Shown here: positions 47,299 through 55,215 of the stretch, piece after piece
Layout of the letters: each line of letters starts with the position of its first letter
Numbering within the stretch: the stretch's first letter is position 1
Source: Azospirillum fermentarium
GTDB lineage: Bacteria; Pseudomonadota; Alphaproteobacteria; Azospirillales; Azospirillaceae
Direction: 5' to 3'
Assembly: GCF_025961205.1 (NCBI RefSeq)
Contig: NZ_JAOQNH010000001.1
Span: 1-64,000 of the forward strand
Length of the DNA: 64,000 bases
Made by a program: the position numbers and the translations under genes
Notes under the pieces: generated by a model
Seen by the model: only the letters and a program-made list of their open reading frames with translations
Databases searched by the model: none
Told to the model about the DNA's origin: nothing

Positions 47299-47834
47299 CC
47301 CATGCGCTGCTGACCACCCCCCGCCTGGCGCTGCGGCTTGTGGAACCGGACGACGCCGGACCCCTGTCCGCCCTGCTGGCGGGGGATTCGGACGGCATCG
47401 CCATGACCGCCCGAATCCCCGACCCGGCGACGGAGGAGGGGACGCGGGACTGGATCGTCCGGGTGCGCGGCGAGGGCAGCCACGCCTGCACCATCCTCCA
47501 CCGGGACAGCGGGCAGCCGCTGGGGGTGGCGGGATGGATGGGGTGCGACTCGCCGGCTGACAGGATGCCGGAAATCGGCTATTGGATCGGCCGTGCCCAC
47601 CGCCGCCGGGGCTTCGGCAGCGAAGTGGTGGCGGGCCTGCTGGCGCATCTGGCGCAAAACGGCGCCCGCGGTGCGGTGGCGGAAGTTTTTCCGGAGAACG
47701 CGGCCTCTCTGGCGCTGCTGCGGCACCTGGGATTCCGCGCTTCCGGCCTTGTGGAACGCGATCTTCCGCTGCGCGGGGGCTTGCGCCGCCTGCAGCGGCT
47801 TGTCATTGATGGGCCGCCGTTTGCGGTGACGTGA
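47295..47834 (+). CDS. GNAT family N-acetyltransferase (RimJ-like)
   Basis: A 179-residue acetyltransferase of the RimJ/RimL-like subgroup. It begins [16 protein letters not shown], has the core [23 protein letters not shown] with the acetyl-CoA loop, and [20 protein letters not shown] near the end. It starts with GTG inside the trpA stop (GTGA). Its place between trpA and accD is unusual, since those two are normally adjacent. The substrate is unknown and need not relate to tryptophan. Confidence 0.9.
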   Translation: MTHALLTTPRLALRLVEPDDAGPLSALLAGDSDGIAMTARIPDPATEEGTRDWIVRVRGEGSHACTILHRDSGQPLGVAGWMGCDSPADRMPEIGYWIGRAHRRRGFGSEVVAGLLAHLAQNGARGAVAEVFPENAASLALLRHLGFRASGLVERDLPLRGGLRRLQRLVIDGPPFAVT

Positions 47835-47879
47835 CCCGGCGCCTTCCTTTCTTTCGGTCTTCAGCCCTTTGGACCTGCG

Positions 47880-48827
47880 ATGAACTGGCTCACCAACTAC
47901 GTCCGCCCCAAGATCCGTGCGCTGGTCGCCCGCAAGGAGGTTCCCGACAACCTCTGGCACAAGTGCCCCAATTGCGAGGCGATGCTGTTCCACCGCGACC
48001 TTGAGGATAACCTCTCGGTGTGCCAGCACTGCGGCTTCCACATGCGGCTCGACCCGGTGAAGCGGCTGGGCATGCTGTACGACGATGGCGAATACCATCC
48101 GATCGACGTGCCCAAGCCCCTGGCCGACCCGCTGAAGTTCCGCGACCAGAAGCGCTACACCGACCGCATGAAGGAAGCCCAGGGCAAGACCGGGCGCCAG
48201 GACGCCATCGTGGTGGCGCACGGGTCCATGGGCGGGCTGCCGGTGGTGTCGGCGGCCTTCGACTTCGGCTTCATGGGCGGGTCCATGGGCATGGGTGTGG
48301 GCAACGGGCTGGTGGCCGCGGCGGAACAGGCGGTGGCCCGCCGGGCGCCGCTGGTGGTCATCCCCGCGTCGGGCGGGGCGCGCATGCAGGAAGGCATCCT
48401 GTCGCTGATGCAGATGCCCCGCAGCACCGTCGCCGTGGACATGGTGAAGGAAGCCGGCCTGCCCTACATCGTCGTGCTGACCGACCCGACCACCGGCGGC
48501 GTCACCGCGTCGTTCGCCATGCTGGGCGACATCCACATCGCCGAACGGGGCGCGCAGATCGGCTTCGCCGGTGCCCGCGTAATCGAAAGCACCATCCGCG
48601 AAACCCTGCCCGAGGGGTTCCAGCGCTCGGAATACCTGCTGGATCACGGCATGGTGGACATGGTGGTCCACCGCAAGGATCTGCGCGACACGCTGATCCG
48701 CGTCATCAGCCTGCTGATGCAGCCCATCACCATCGAGGCGGCCCCGGTCCAGGACGTCCCCACCATCGCCGTGGAGGAGGCGGACGCCGAAACCCCGGAC
48801 GCCCCCGTGGTCGCGGAAAAGGCCTGA
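47880..48827 (+). CDS. accD: Acetyl-CoA carboxylase carboxyltransferase beta subunit
   Basis: Part of the enzyme that makes malonyl-CoA for fatty acid synthesis. The 315-residue protein has the N-terminal four-Cys zinc ribbon (CPNCEAMLF, then CQHCGFH) and a crotonase-like carboxyltransferase domain (GSMGMGVGNGLVAAAEQA, SGGARMQEGILSLMQM, TDPTTGGVTASFAMLGD). The C-terminal 30 residues are an acidic tail. It precedes folC by 24 bases, as in many proteobacteria. Confidence 0.98.
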   Translation: MNWLTNYVRPKIRALVARKEVPDNLWHKCPNCEAMLFHRDLEDNLSVCQHCGFHMRLDPVKRLGMLYDDGEYHPIDVPKPLADPLKFRDQKRYTDRMKEAQGKTGRQDAIVVAHGSMGGLPVVSAAFDFGFMGGSMGMGVGNGLVAAAEQAVARRAPLVVIPASGGARMQEGILSLMQMPRSTVAVDMVKEAGLPYIVVLTDPTTGGVTASFAMLGDIHIAERGAQIGFAGARVIESTIRETLPEGFQRSEYLLDHGMVDMVVHRKDLRDTLIRVISLLMQPITIEAAPVQDVPTIAVEEADAETPDAPVVAEKA

Positions 48828-48851
48828 TCCATCCCCCATGAGGCCCGCCCC

Positions 48852-50138
48852 ATGACCTCCCGCGCCGATCCGGTGCTGGACCGGCTGAAGGCCCTGCACC
48901 CCAAGGTCATCGACCTGTCGCTGGACCGGATCCACCGGCTGCTGGGGGCGCTGGGCGGCCCGCACCGCCGGCTGCCGCCCGTGGTGCACGTGGCCGGCAC
49001 CAACGGCAAGGGGTCCACCGTCGCCTTCCTGCGCGCCATGCTGGAGGCGGCGGGCAAGCGGGTCCACGTCTACACCTCCCCCCATCTGGTGCGCTTTCAC
49101 GAGCGCATCCGGGTGGCCGGGACGCTGATCGGCGACGATGCCCTGACCGCACTCCTGGAAGAGTGCGAGCGGGCCAACGCCGGGCACCCCATCACCTTCT
49201 TCGAGATCACCACCGCCGCCGCCTTTCTGGCCTTTTCCCGCACGCACGCCGACGTGGTGCTGCTGGAAACCGGGCTGGGCGGGCGGCTGGACGCCACCAA
49301 TGTGGTGGACCGCCCGGCGGTGACGGCGATCACCCGCATCTCCTACGACCACCGGCAATTTCTGGGCGGCACGCTCACCGCCATCGCCGGCGAGAAGGCC
49401 GGGATCCTGAAGCCCGGCGTCGCAGCCGTCTTCGCCCCCCAGCCGGAGGAAGAGGCCGCCCGCACCCTGGCCGCCCGCGCCGCTGCCGTGGGCGCGCCGG
49501 TCACGGCCTGGAGCGTGACACCGGAAGACGGCGGGTTCCGTTTCGACAGTGCCGCCGCCCACCGCCGGCTGCCCCGCCCCGGTCTGGCGGGCGCCCACCA
49601 GATCACCAACGCCGGGGTGGCGCTGGCCTGCCTGGACCATCTGCCCTGGGTGATCGACGACGAGACCGCGGCCCGCGGCCTGGCGGCGGTGGAATGGCCG
49701 GGACGGCTCCAGCGGCTGACCCGCGGCCCGCTGGCCGAGGCCCTGCCCGCCGGGTGGGAGCTGTGGCTGGACGGCGGGCACAATGATTCGGCGGGGGAGG
49801 TGCTGGCGGTCCACGCCGCCGGCTGGGCCGCCGACGGCCGCCCGCTGGACCTGATCTATGGGATGCTGTCGAGCAAGGAGCCGGCGGAATTCCTGTCCCC
49901 CCTCGCCCCCCACGTCCGGCGGATGCGCACGGTGGCGATTCCGGGGGAGGACGCGGCCCTGCCCGCCGATGCCGTCGCCGCGGCGGGCCACGGCGCCGGC
50001 ATTGCCGACACCGCCGCAGCGGAATCGGTGGCGGCGGCCCTGGACGCACTGAGCCGTACAGGCGGCGCTGCGCCGGCCCGCGTGCTCATCTGCGGGTCTC
50101 TCTATCTGGCGGGAACGGTGCTGGCGGAGAACGGCTGA
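48852..50138 (+). CDS. folC: Dihydrofolate synthase / folylpolyglutamate synthase
   Basis: Adds glutamate to dihydropteroate and to reduced folates. The 428-residue Mur-ligase-like enzyme has the P-loop VAGTNGKGSTVAFL, the HVYTSPHLVRFHERIRV segment, the metal-site ETGLGGRLDATN, and the C-terminal domain LWLDGGHNDSAG. It follows accD on the same strand in the common accD-folC order. It is the last gene of the trp-acc-fol block. Confidence 0.97.
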   Translation: MTSRADPVLDRLKALHPKVIDLSLDRIHRLLGALGGPHRRLPPVVHVAGTNGKGSTVAFLRAMLEAAGKRVHVYTSPHLVRFHERIRVAGTLIGDDALTALLEECERANAGHPITFFEITTAAAFLAFSRTHADVVLLETGLGGRLDATNVVDRPAVTAITRISYDHRQFLGGTLTAIAGEKAGILKPGVAAVFAPQPEEEAARTLAARAAAVGAPVTAWSVTPEDGGFRFDSAAAHRRLPRPGLAGAHQITNAGVALACLDHLPWVIDDETAARGLAAVEWPGRLQRLTRGPLAEALPAGWELWLDGGHNDSAGEVLAVHAAGWAADGRPLDLIYGMLSSKEPAEFLSPLAPHVRRMRTVAIPGEDAALPADAVAAAGHGAGIADTAAAESVAAALDALSRTGGAAPARVLICGSLYLAGTVLAENG

Positions 50139-50187
50139 GCCGCTTCTCCACCAACCTTGTCAACAGACGGTTCCTGTCAGCGGACGG

Positions 50188-50754
50188 TCAGTGGACCGTC
50201 ACGCCCCGCACCGGCAGCACGGCGGCGGCCACCGGGCCGTTCAGACCATAGGGGCGGTGCAGTTCCTTTTCCAACGTCTGCCAGTCGGGCGCCCCGCCGA
50301 GCTGATTCACCAGTTGAGACGTCAGGATGAACACCGCGTGCTCAAGCGGGCGGTTGTCATCGGCGTGGGCGTTGACGGCCAGACAGGAATCGGTGGCGCT
50401 GGACACGATGACCGCGGCGGCGTTGGCACCGGGGCCGGGATCGGGCAGCGGCACCGGGGCCGGCGTGCTGCCGGTCTGGCGCAGCCGTTCCAGATTGCCG
50501 GCCAGGAGACTGCTGTGGATCGCCTGGTCGATGGCGGCGGCCATGGCATAGCCCGCCTCTTCGTCCACGGCGGCCCGCAGGTGGCGCAGGCCCGCGATCA
50601 GCCCATGGGCCACGTCCCCGGCGGAACCGCGCTTGCCCGCGGCGGCCACGGCGTTGGTGACGATGGCGGTGACCACCGGCAGGCTGGAATCCATCTCGGG
50701 CACCTGGGGTGCAACGGGGATGCCGGCGGGATCCTGGGTATCGGACGGGTTCAT
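50188..50754 (-). CDS. Hypothetical protein, 188 residues
   Basis: I do not recognise a family. The protein is Ala-rich with no signal peptide or membrane segment. It has two helical halves joined by a Pro-rich spacer (STPAPVPLPDPGPG, about residues 95-110). The second half includes VIVSSATDSCLAVNAHADDN and HAVFILTSQLVNQLGGAPDW. Codon use matches the neighbours and the frame is clear of a better alternative. It stands alone between folC (converging) and yccF (diverging). Confidence 0.7.
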   Translation of the reverse strand: MNPSDTQDPAGIPVAPQVPEMDSSLPVVTAIVTNAVAAAGKRGSAGDVAHGLIAGLRHLRAAVDEEAGYAMAAAIDQAIHSSLLAGNLERLRQTGSTPAPVPLPDPGPGANAAAVIVSSATDSCLAVNAHADDNRPLEHAVFILTSQLVNQLGGAPDWQTLEKELHRPYGLNGPVAAAVLPVRGVTVH

Positions 50755-51040
50755 GCTGCCTCCTCGCGGTTGGAGCCGCGCGGTGAGCGCAGCGGGAAAC
50801 GATGGGGCGGATGACGGCGAAGCGCGTCGCGCGTGATGCTCATGTTTAGGTATCCTCCTGAAGAGCGATAACCGCGCCGGACCCGATCTGTGGCGTCCGG
50901 CCTTTCCATCATCTGTGGGCGGCAGGCCCCGGCTTCAAGCCGTCCCCTCTGGTGGGAGGGGTGCCGTCACCCCACATGAGGCACCGTGCGGCCCCCTTTT
51001 CCCGGAGCCGGGCCGGTTTTTCACCACGAGGGAACGCGCC

Positions 51041-51487
51041 ATGTCGCCGCTCAGCCTGCTGCTCAACATCGCCTGGATCGTATTCGGGGGCTTCTGGATG
51101 GCCCTGGGCTGGGTGGCGGCGGGGATCATCATGATCGTCACCATCATCGGCATCCCGTGGGCGCGGGCGGCCTTCACCATCGCCTTCTACACCCTCCTGC
51201 CGTTCGGGCAGCAGGCGGTGCGCCGCGACCGTTTCCGCGGGCGGGAGGATCTGGGCACCGGGCCGCTCGGCACGCTGGGCAATCTGGTGTGGTTCCTGCT
51301 GGCCGGCTGGTGGTTGGCGCTGGGGCACCTGCTCACCGCCGCCGCGTGGGCGGTCACCATCGTCGGCCTGCCCTTCGCCTGGGCGCATCTGAAGCTGGCC
51401 GGGCTGGCCCTGTGGCCCATCGGCACCGAGATCGTGCCGGCGGACACGGCGGACCGCCGGGGGCCGTACCCGGCCCCCTACCGCTGA
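51041..51487 (+). CDS. yccF: YccF domain membrane protein
   Basis: A 148-residue inner-membrane protein made of two repeated YccF units. The pattern NIAWIVFGGFWMALGWV and IIGIPWARAAF is repeated as NLVWFLLAGWWLALGHLL and IVGLPFAWAHLKLAGLAL. The function is unknown. The start ATG 51041 follows GAGGGAA. It converges with the ferric-reductase-like gene, and a hairpin contains both stop codons. Confidence 0.92.
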   Translation: MSPLSLLLNIAWIVFGGFWMALGWVAAGIIMIVTIIGIPWARAAFTIAFYTLLPFGQQAVRRDRFRGREDLGTGPLGTLGNLVWFLLAGWWLALGHLLTAAAWAVTIVGLPFAWAHLKLAGLALWPIGTEIVPADTADRRGPYPAPYR

Positions 51488-51505
51488 GGCGCGGACGCCT
51501 CAGCG
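51482..51505. terminator. Bidirectional terminator spanning two stop codons
   Basis: A perfect 10-bp stem (51482-51491 with 51496-51505, CGGA loop) lies between the convergent yccF and ferric-reductase-like genes. It includes the TGA of yccF at 51485-51487 in one arm and the stop of the other gene at 51500-51502 in the other arm. It can end transcription from either side. Confidence 0.75.
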
Positions 51506-52837
51506 CATGGCGAACAGTTCCTGGTGAAACCGCGTGCCCACCGGCATCCCGTGGGCGGCGAAATCGCGGCGCAACGCCTGCCCGAACCCCGACGGGCCGC
51601 AGAACCACAGGCTGGCGTCGCGCCACCGGGGCACGGCGGCGCGGATGCGGTCCCCGGTCAGACGCCCGTCGCGGGAATCGACCAGCACGTGGAGCCGGAT
51701 GCCCGCCGCCTCGGCATCGGCGGTCAGCCGGGCGATGGCCTCGGCGTCGTAATCGGTGGTGGTGTGGAACAGATCCACCGTCTGGGGCCGGCGGGGGGAT
51801 GCCGCCAGATGCTGCATCCGGGCGATGAACGGGGTAATGCCGATGCCGCCGCCGACCCAGATCTGGTGCGGGCAGTCGTCATCGAAGGTAAAGCAGCCGT
51901 ACGGCCCTTCGACCGTCACCGTCTGCCCCACCGTCAGCGTGTCGCGCAGGCGGCGGGTGTGGTCGCCCAGTTCCTTGACGATGAAGGTCACCTGGGGGTC
52001 GCCCGGGTTCCACGCCGACGCGATGGTGTAGGGATGCGCGCCCTCGCCGGCGTTGGACATGGCGAAAGCGAACTGCCCCGCCGTGTGCCCGGGCCAGCCG
52101 CGGGGGATGTCGATGCGGGCTTCCATCACCCGGACGCCGGGGTAATAGGTCAGGGCGGCGATGCGGCCCTCCACCCGGCGCCCGGCGGCGACCCGGCCCA
52201 GCAGCACGATGACCGCCGCCCCGGTGCCGCCGGCCAGCAGAACGGCCAGCAGCACGCCGAACGGCGTCGCCCAGGTGCCGGCATTGACCAGCACCACCGT
52301 GTGGAACACCAGAACCAGATAGACGGCGGCCAGCAGCCGGTGGGTCTTGACGAACAGGCGGTAGGGAACGCGCGTCACCAACGCCATCACGATCAGCACC
52401 ACGGCGGCGTAGAAGGCCCATTCGCCCACCCCCTCCGCCGTGCCGCGGAGCGCGGCCAGGGTTTGTTCGACGGTGCCGTCCGGCACCGGGCGCGGGCCGC
52501 GGTGGGGCCGTTCCAGCAACCCCCAGCCGACGGCCCATTTCGGCCCCTTGGCCCACAGCCAGTGAACGATGCCAAGCGAAAGCCCGCCGATGCCCAGCCA
52601 TTTGTGCAGGCGGTACATCTTGTCCAGCCCGCCCATCCACCGTTCGGGAAAACGGGGGCGCAGGGCCAGGATCATCGCCACGCTCATGCAGCCCATGGCC
52701 AGGACACCGCTGTACTGCACCATGGCACCGCGCACGGCAAAGAAGGTTGACGCCTGGAAAACCGCGGGATCGGCGGCAACCCACAAGACCGACAGCAGGG
52801 CAAGGAAACCCCAAAGGGAAAGCCGGATGTTTTGCAT
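51500..52837 (-). CDS. Ferric-reductase-like transmembrane flavoprotein
   Basis: A 445-residue membrane oxidoreductase. The N-terminal half has about six helices with histidines placed as in ferric reductase/NOX haem domains (LHKWLGIGGLSLGIVHWLW and KTHRLLAAVYLVLVFHTVVL). The C-terminal half is an FAD/NAD(P)H reductase domain (HPYTIASAW for FAD, VEGPYGCFTF, WVGGGIGITPFIARM for nucleotide, and FCGPSGFGQALRRDF). It would move electrons from NAD(P)H across the membrane. Targets such as iron or oxygen are not defined. Three repeated sequences lie upstream at 52935-52991. Confidence 0.9.
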   Translation of the reverse strand: MQNIRLSLWGFLALLSVLWVAADPAVFQASTFFAVRGAMVQYSGVLAMGCMSVAMILALRPRFPERWMGGLDKMYRLHKWLGIGGLSLGIVHWLWAKGPKWAVGWGLLERPHRGPRPVPDGTVEQTLAALRGTAEGVGEWAFYAAVVLIVMALVTRVPYRLFVKTHRLLAAVYLVLVFHTVVLVNAGTWATPFGVLLAVLLAGGTGAAVIVLLGRVAAGRRVEGRIAALTYYPGVRVMEARIDIPRGWPGHTAGQFAFAMSNAGEGAHPYTIASAWNPGDPQVTFIVKELGDHTRRLRDTLTVGQTVTVEGPYGCFTFDDDCPHQIWVGGGIGITPFIARMQHLAASPRRPQTVDLFHTTTDYDAEAIARLTADAEAAGIRLHVLVDSRDGRLTGDRIRAAVPRWRDASLWFCGPSGFGQALRRDFAAHGMPVGTRFHQELFAMR

Positions 52838-53165
52838 GATCGTATCTTCCGGTCTCGAAAAGCCAGACGGACCGGCGGCGCCGATAGCCGCCCCCCGGTC
52901 CCGAAAGCCGTGCGCCCGGATTGCAACGCGCGTGTTTCAAAAAGCGGCACAGGTTTCTGAAAAACGGAACCACTTTTTCAAAACAGCACAGCCGATGGCA
53001 GGCGGCATGGGGTCAACCCTATGCCGGCCAAGCTGAACGGTGGATGAACCCACCCATACACCGTGAGTGACAGAGATATGCACAAGGAAAGGGGGAGTGG
53101 CGGTTCACTCCCCCTTTCGCCCCTTTCGGAGGTCTTGTGGTTATTAGCGGTTCTTTTTCACGAAA
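52838..53165. other. Intergenic region with imperfect direct repeats
   Basis: A 328-base region upstream of the ferric-reductase-like gene. Three T/A-rich segments of about 18-20 bases start at 52935, 52954 and 52976. Each begins TTTC or TTTTTC, then runs of A, and then a GC-richer end; the first and third share TTTCAAAA and GCACAG. They are spaced about two helical turns apart, as expected for a regulator with several sites. The right end holds the terminator at 53087. Confidence 0.45.
53087..53118 (-). terminator. 13-bp hairpin after the CBS gene
   Basis: Arms 53087-53099 and 53106-53118 pair perfectly over 13 bp around GCGGTT. On the minus strand, the direction of the CBS gene that stops at 53166, the stem ends in CCCTTTCCTTGT, which gives a partial T-run. 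It likely terminates that gene and insulates the one downstream. Confidence 0.7.
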
Positions 53166-53603
53166 TCATATCACTTCGGTCAGGCTTTCCACCAACTCCT
53201 GTTCCCGTTCCATGGCCGCCAGCTCTTCGCCCACGAAATCACGCATGGACAGGACGCCCACCACCTTGCCGCCCTCGATGACCGGCAGATGGCGCAGACG
53301 GTTTTCGAACATGCTGCGCAGCGCCTCGCGCATGGTGGTGTTGCGGTCCACCGTCACCGGGCACCGGGTCATCACCGCCGACAGCGGCGTGGTATCGGGG
53401 TCCAGCCCCGCGGCGACCACACGGTCGGTCAGATCGCGTTCGGTAAAGATCCCCTCCAGATGATCGGCGTTCCGCCCGGTCACCACCACCGAGGCCACAT
53501 GGGCGTCCCGCATGTGTTTGGCCGCGTTGCGCACGCTGTCCGCCGGATCCAGATGAACGACGGTCTTTTCGGTGACCATTTCCCCCACATTGCGGTGCAT
53601 CAT
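53166..53603 (-). CDS. CBS-domain protein
   Basis: A 145-residue protein made of two CBS domains (VGEMVTEKTVVHLDPADSVR with VTGRNADHLEGIFTERDL, and LSAVMTRCPVTVDRNTTMRE with LPVIEGGKVVGVLSMRDFVG). Such paired domains bind adenine nucleotides and sense energy state. A short acidic C terminus follows. The start at ATG 53603 was chosen because GGAGC precedes it; a second ATG follows directly. An 8-base inverted repeat lies 29-62 bases upstream. Confidence 0.9.
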   Translation of the reverse strand: MMHRNVGEMVTEKTVVHLDPADSVRNAAKHMRDAHVASVVVTGRNADHLEGIFTERDLTDRVVAAGLDPDTTPLSAVMTRCPVTVDRNTTMREALRSMFENRLRHLPVIEGGKVVGVLSMRDFVGEELAAMEREQELVESLTEVI

Positions 53604-53996
53604 GTCCAGCGCTCCTCTTCCCGATCTCGTGTGTGCAACGCACCGTGTTTTTACGCTGTTGCACAATTTATCTTCGTGTTGTCAGCCCATGTATTTTAAG
53701 TTTTCTTTTTCATTCTGGATTGCTGATGAAGAAAGACTATCTCGTTTTTCCAAGTCTTGGGAGATGTCTGGAACGGATAAGCACAGGATGGGAGCCATGA
53801 GCGGGCAACATGCGTCATTTCCGCCCGAAACGGGGGCCGCGAGGCTGAACTGGCACGCCGCGTGGCCGGAGCGGCCGGGGCTGACAAAGGGACATTAACC
53901 CTTATTCAACTTTATATATGAATTCTGTCCGAACGAAGCTTCCCACGGCATGGCGCACCCGCCATGGGATGCTCAGGGATCGATGGGATATGTGCA
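53604..53996. other. A/T-rich intergenic region, 393 bases
   Basis: It lies between the CBS gene (-) and the PilZ gene (+). It holds the inverted repeat TGTGCAAC (53632-53639) with GTTGCACA (53658-53665), an A/T-rich stretch at about 53690-53760, and a second one near 53900-53930 (TTATATATGAATTC) that could be a promoter for the PilZ gene. I found no convincing gene. Confidence 0.5.
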
Positions 53997-54356
53997 ATGT
54001 CATGGTTGGCAAAGCTGAGCGGCGGAAAGAAGGGTGATTCACCCAGCGGCAGCACCCGCCGCCGTGCCCAAAGCGTTCCCCCCGTGCGCATCATCATCGA
54101 CCGCAACGAATACCAGGCGGAAGAATTCGCCCTCGGTTCCTTCCGCATCCGTCCCTACGACGGCGACCTGATCGCCAAGCAGCAGTTCGATTTCCGCCTG
54201 GCCTTCGCGCTGGGGGAAGAGGCGTTCGACATCGCCTGCCGCGGGCAGGTGGTGAAGCTGGACGAGAAATCCGGCCTCGTCGCCCGCTACCAGAAACCCC
54301 AGCCCTTCTACGAACGCAAGCTGGTGGAATACATCTGCCTGCTGAAGGGCGTGTGA
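53997..54356 (+). CDS. PilZ-domain protein
   Basis: A 119-residue protein that reads as a small PilZ-type or PilZ-like beta domain after a basic N terminus (KLSGGKKGDSPSGSTRRRAQ). The segments QAEEFALGSFRIRPYDGDL and FDFRLAFALGEEAFDIACRG resemble those of single-domain PilZ proteins. The c-di-GMP-binding R-x3-R is not clear, although an RRR stretch is present. The start ATG 53997 was chosen; ATG 53964 would add 11 residues. If PilZ, it would be a c-di-GMP or flagellar output, in line with GGDEF/EAL genes elsewhere in the window. Confidence 0.65.
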   Translation: MSWLAKLSGGKKGDSPSGSTRRRAQSVPPVRIIIDRNEYQAEEFALGSFRIRPYDGDLIAKQQFDFRLAFALGEEAFDIACRGQVVKLDEKSGLVARYQKPQPFYERKLVEYICLLKGV

Positions 54357-54516
54357 TCCGGCGGGCCGCCCGCCCCTCCCCCCATCCCGAGTCGAAAAAC
54401 GCCGGAAACACCACTTACCCATTTGCGGAATGTGGTCTTTTGTGGCAAAAGTCGTTCGTTTCGCCAACGATCGGCGCAGCCTTCCCATGCACCGGCACGG
54501 CGGGCGCCCCCCGTTC

Positions 54517-54532
54517 TGTCGCAAATCCGACA
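54517..54532 (+). promoter_or_regulatory. NifA upstream activator sequence
   Basis: TGT-CGCAAATCCG-ACA fits the NifA consensus TGT-N10-ACA exactly. It is the only full match in the 375-base region and lies about 110 bases before the -24 element. Confidence 0.85.
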
Positions 54533-54640
54533 ATGGGGGCGGCCCGCCGCCCCCCGGCACCGCGTCCGACATCCGACAAAGTTGGCGTTCCGTGCAAACG
54601 TGAAAAACCTGACAATCGTTTAAAAACAACGCCTTAGAAT

Positions 54641-54657
54641 TTGGCACTCTTCTTGCT
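54641..54657 (+). promoter_or_regulatory. Sigma-54 promoter of the iscA-nifUSV operon
   Basis: TTGGCAC-N5-TTGCT with exact GG-N10-GC spacing (GG 54643-54644, GC 54655-54656). It lies 75 bases before the iscA start. This is the best sigma-54 promoter in the window. Confidence 0.9.
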
Positions 54658-54731
54658 TTTCTCCCTGCCAGCAACATGGACACACCCGCACCGGGGGTTC
54701 CCGGCGGGCAGGCGGCAAGGAGACGGCGGAG

Positions 54732-55130
54732 ATGGTGACACTGACGCAAGCGGCGGTGACCACGCTGGAAGGTGTTCTGGCCCGTTCGGGCGGTGAGGCC
54801 CGCGGCCTGCGCATCGCGGTGACCGATGGCGGCTGCGCCGGCCACAAGTACCAGATGGGTCTGGAACGCGACCCCGGCGACGGCGATCAGGTGCTGGAAT
54901 TCGGCGGCGTGACGGTCTTCGTCGATCCGGCCAGCCAACCCTATCTCGACGGCGTGGTGGTCGATTACGTGGAAAGCCTGGAAGGCTCGGGCTTCCGCTT
55001 CGACAACCCCAACGCGGCCAGCACCTGCGGCTGCGGCAAGTCGTTCTCGGCGGGCGAAAGCTGCTCGTCCGCCGGGGCGTCCTCCTGCGGCTCCCACGGT
55101 CACGAACACAGCTACGGCGAAGCCTGCTGA
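54732..55130 (+). CDS. nif-specific IscA/HesB iron-sulfur carrier with Cys/His-rich tail
   Basis: A 132-residue A-type Fe-S carrier that probably passes clusters from NifU to nitrogenase proteins. The three family cysteines are seen in GGCAGHKY and STCGCGKS. After the CGC motif the protein goes on for about 30 residues (three further Cys, three His, many Ser and Gly), which normal IscA proteins lack. It is the first gene of the operon, directly under the NifA/sigma-54 control region, and nifU starts 85 bases later. Confidence 0.93.
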   Translation: MVTLTQAAVTTLEGVLARSGGEARGLRIAVTDGGCAGHKYQMGLERDPGDGDQVLEFGGVTVFVDPASQPYLDGVVVDYVESLEGSGFRFDNPNAASTCGCGKSFSAGESCSSAGASSCGSHGHEHSYGEAC

Positions 55131-55215
55131 GCCGCCCTCCCCCCGAGGCCGGTTCCCCGATCATTCCGACACCGGCCCCCTCGCGCGCCGGATACGAGAG
55201 AGGCAGAGTCCCCCC

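Larger units (their letters stand above)
54357..54731. other. Regulatory region of the second nif block
   Basis: A 375-base non-coding region upstream of iscA. It holds a NifA site at 54517 and a sigma-54 promoter at 54641, about 110 bases apart, which is the standard geometry for NifA-driven DNA looping. The first part is GC-rich with no gene visible. Confidence 0.8.

Noticed and set aside
53852..53866. Sigma-54-like sequence TGGCACGCCGCGTGGC upstream of the PilZ gene
   Set aside because: The spacing is GG-N11-GC rather than N10, and the -12 half lacks TTGC, so it does not meet the consensus.
53572..53898. Possible 108-residue gene between the CBS and PilZ genes
   Set aside because: Mixed composition, no ribosome site, overlap with the CBS gene start, and no recognisable motif.
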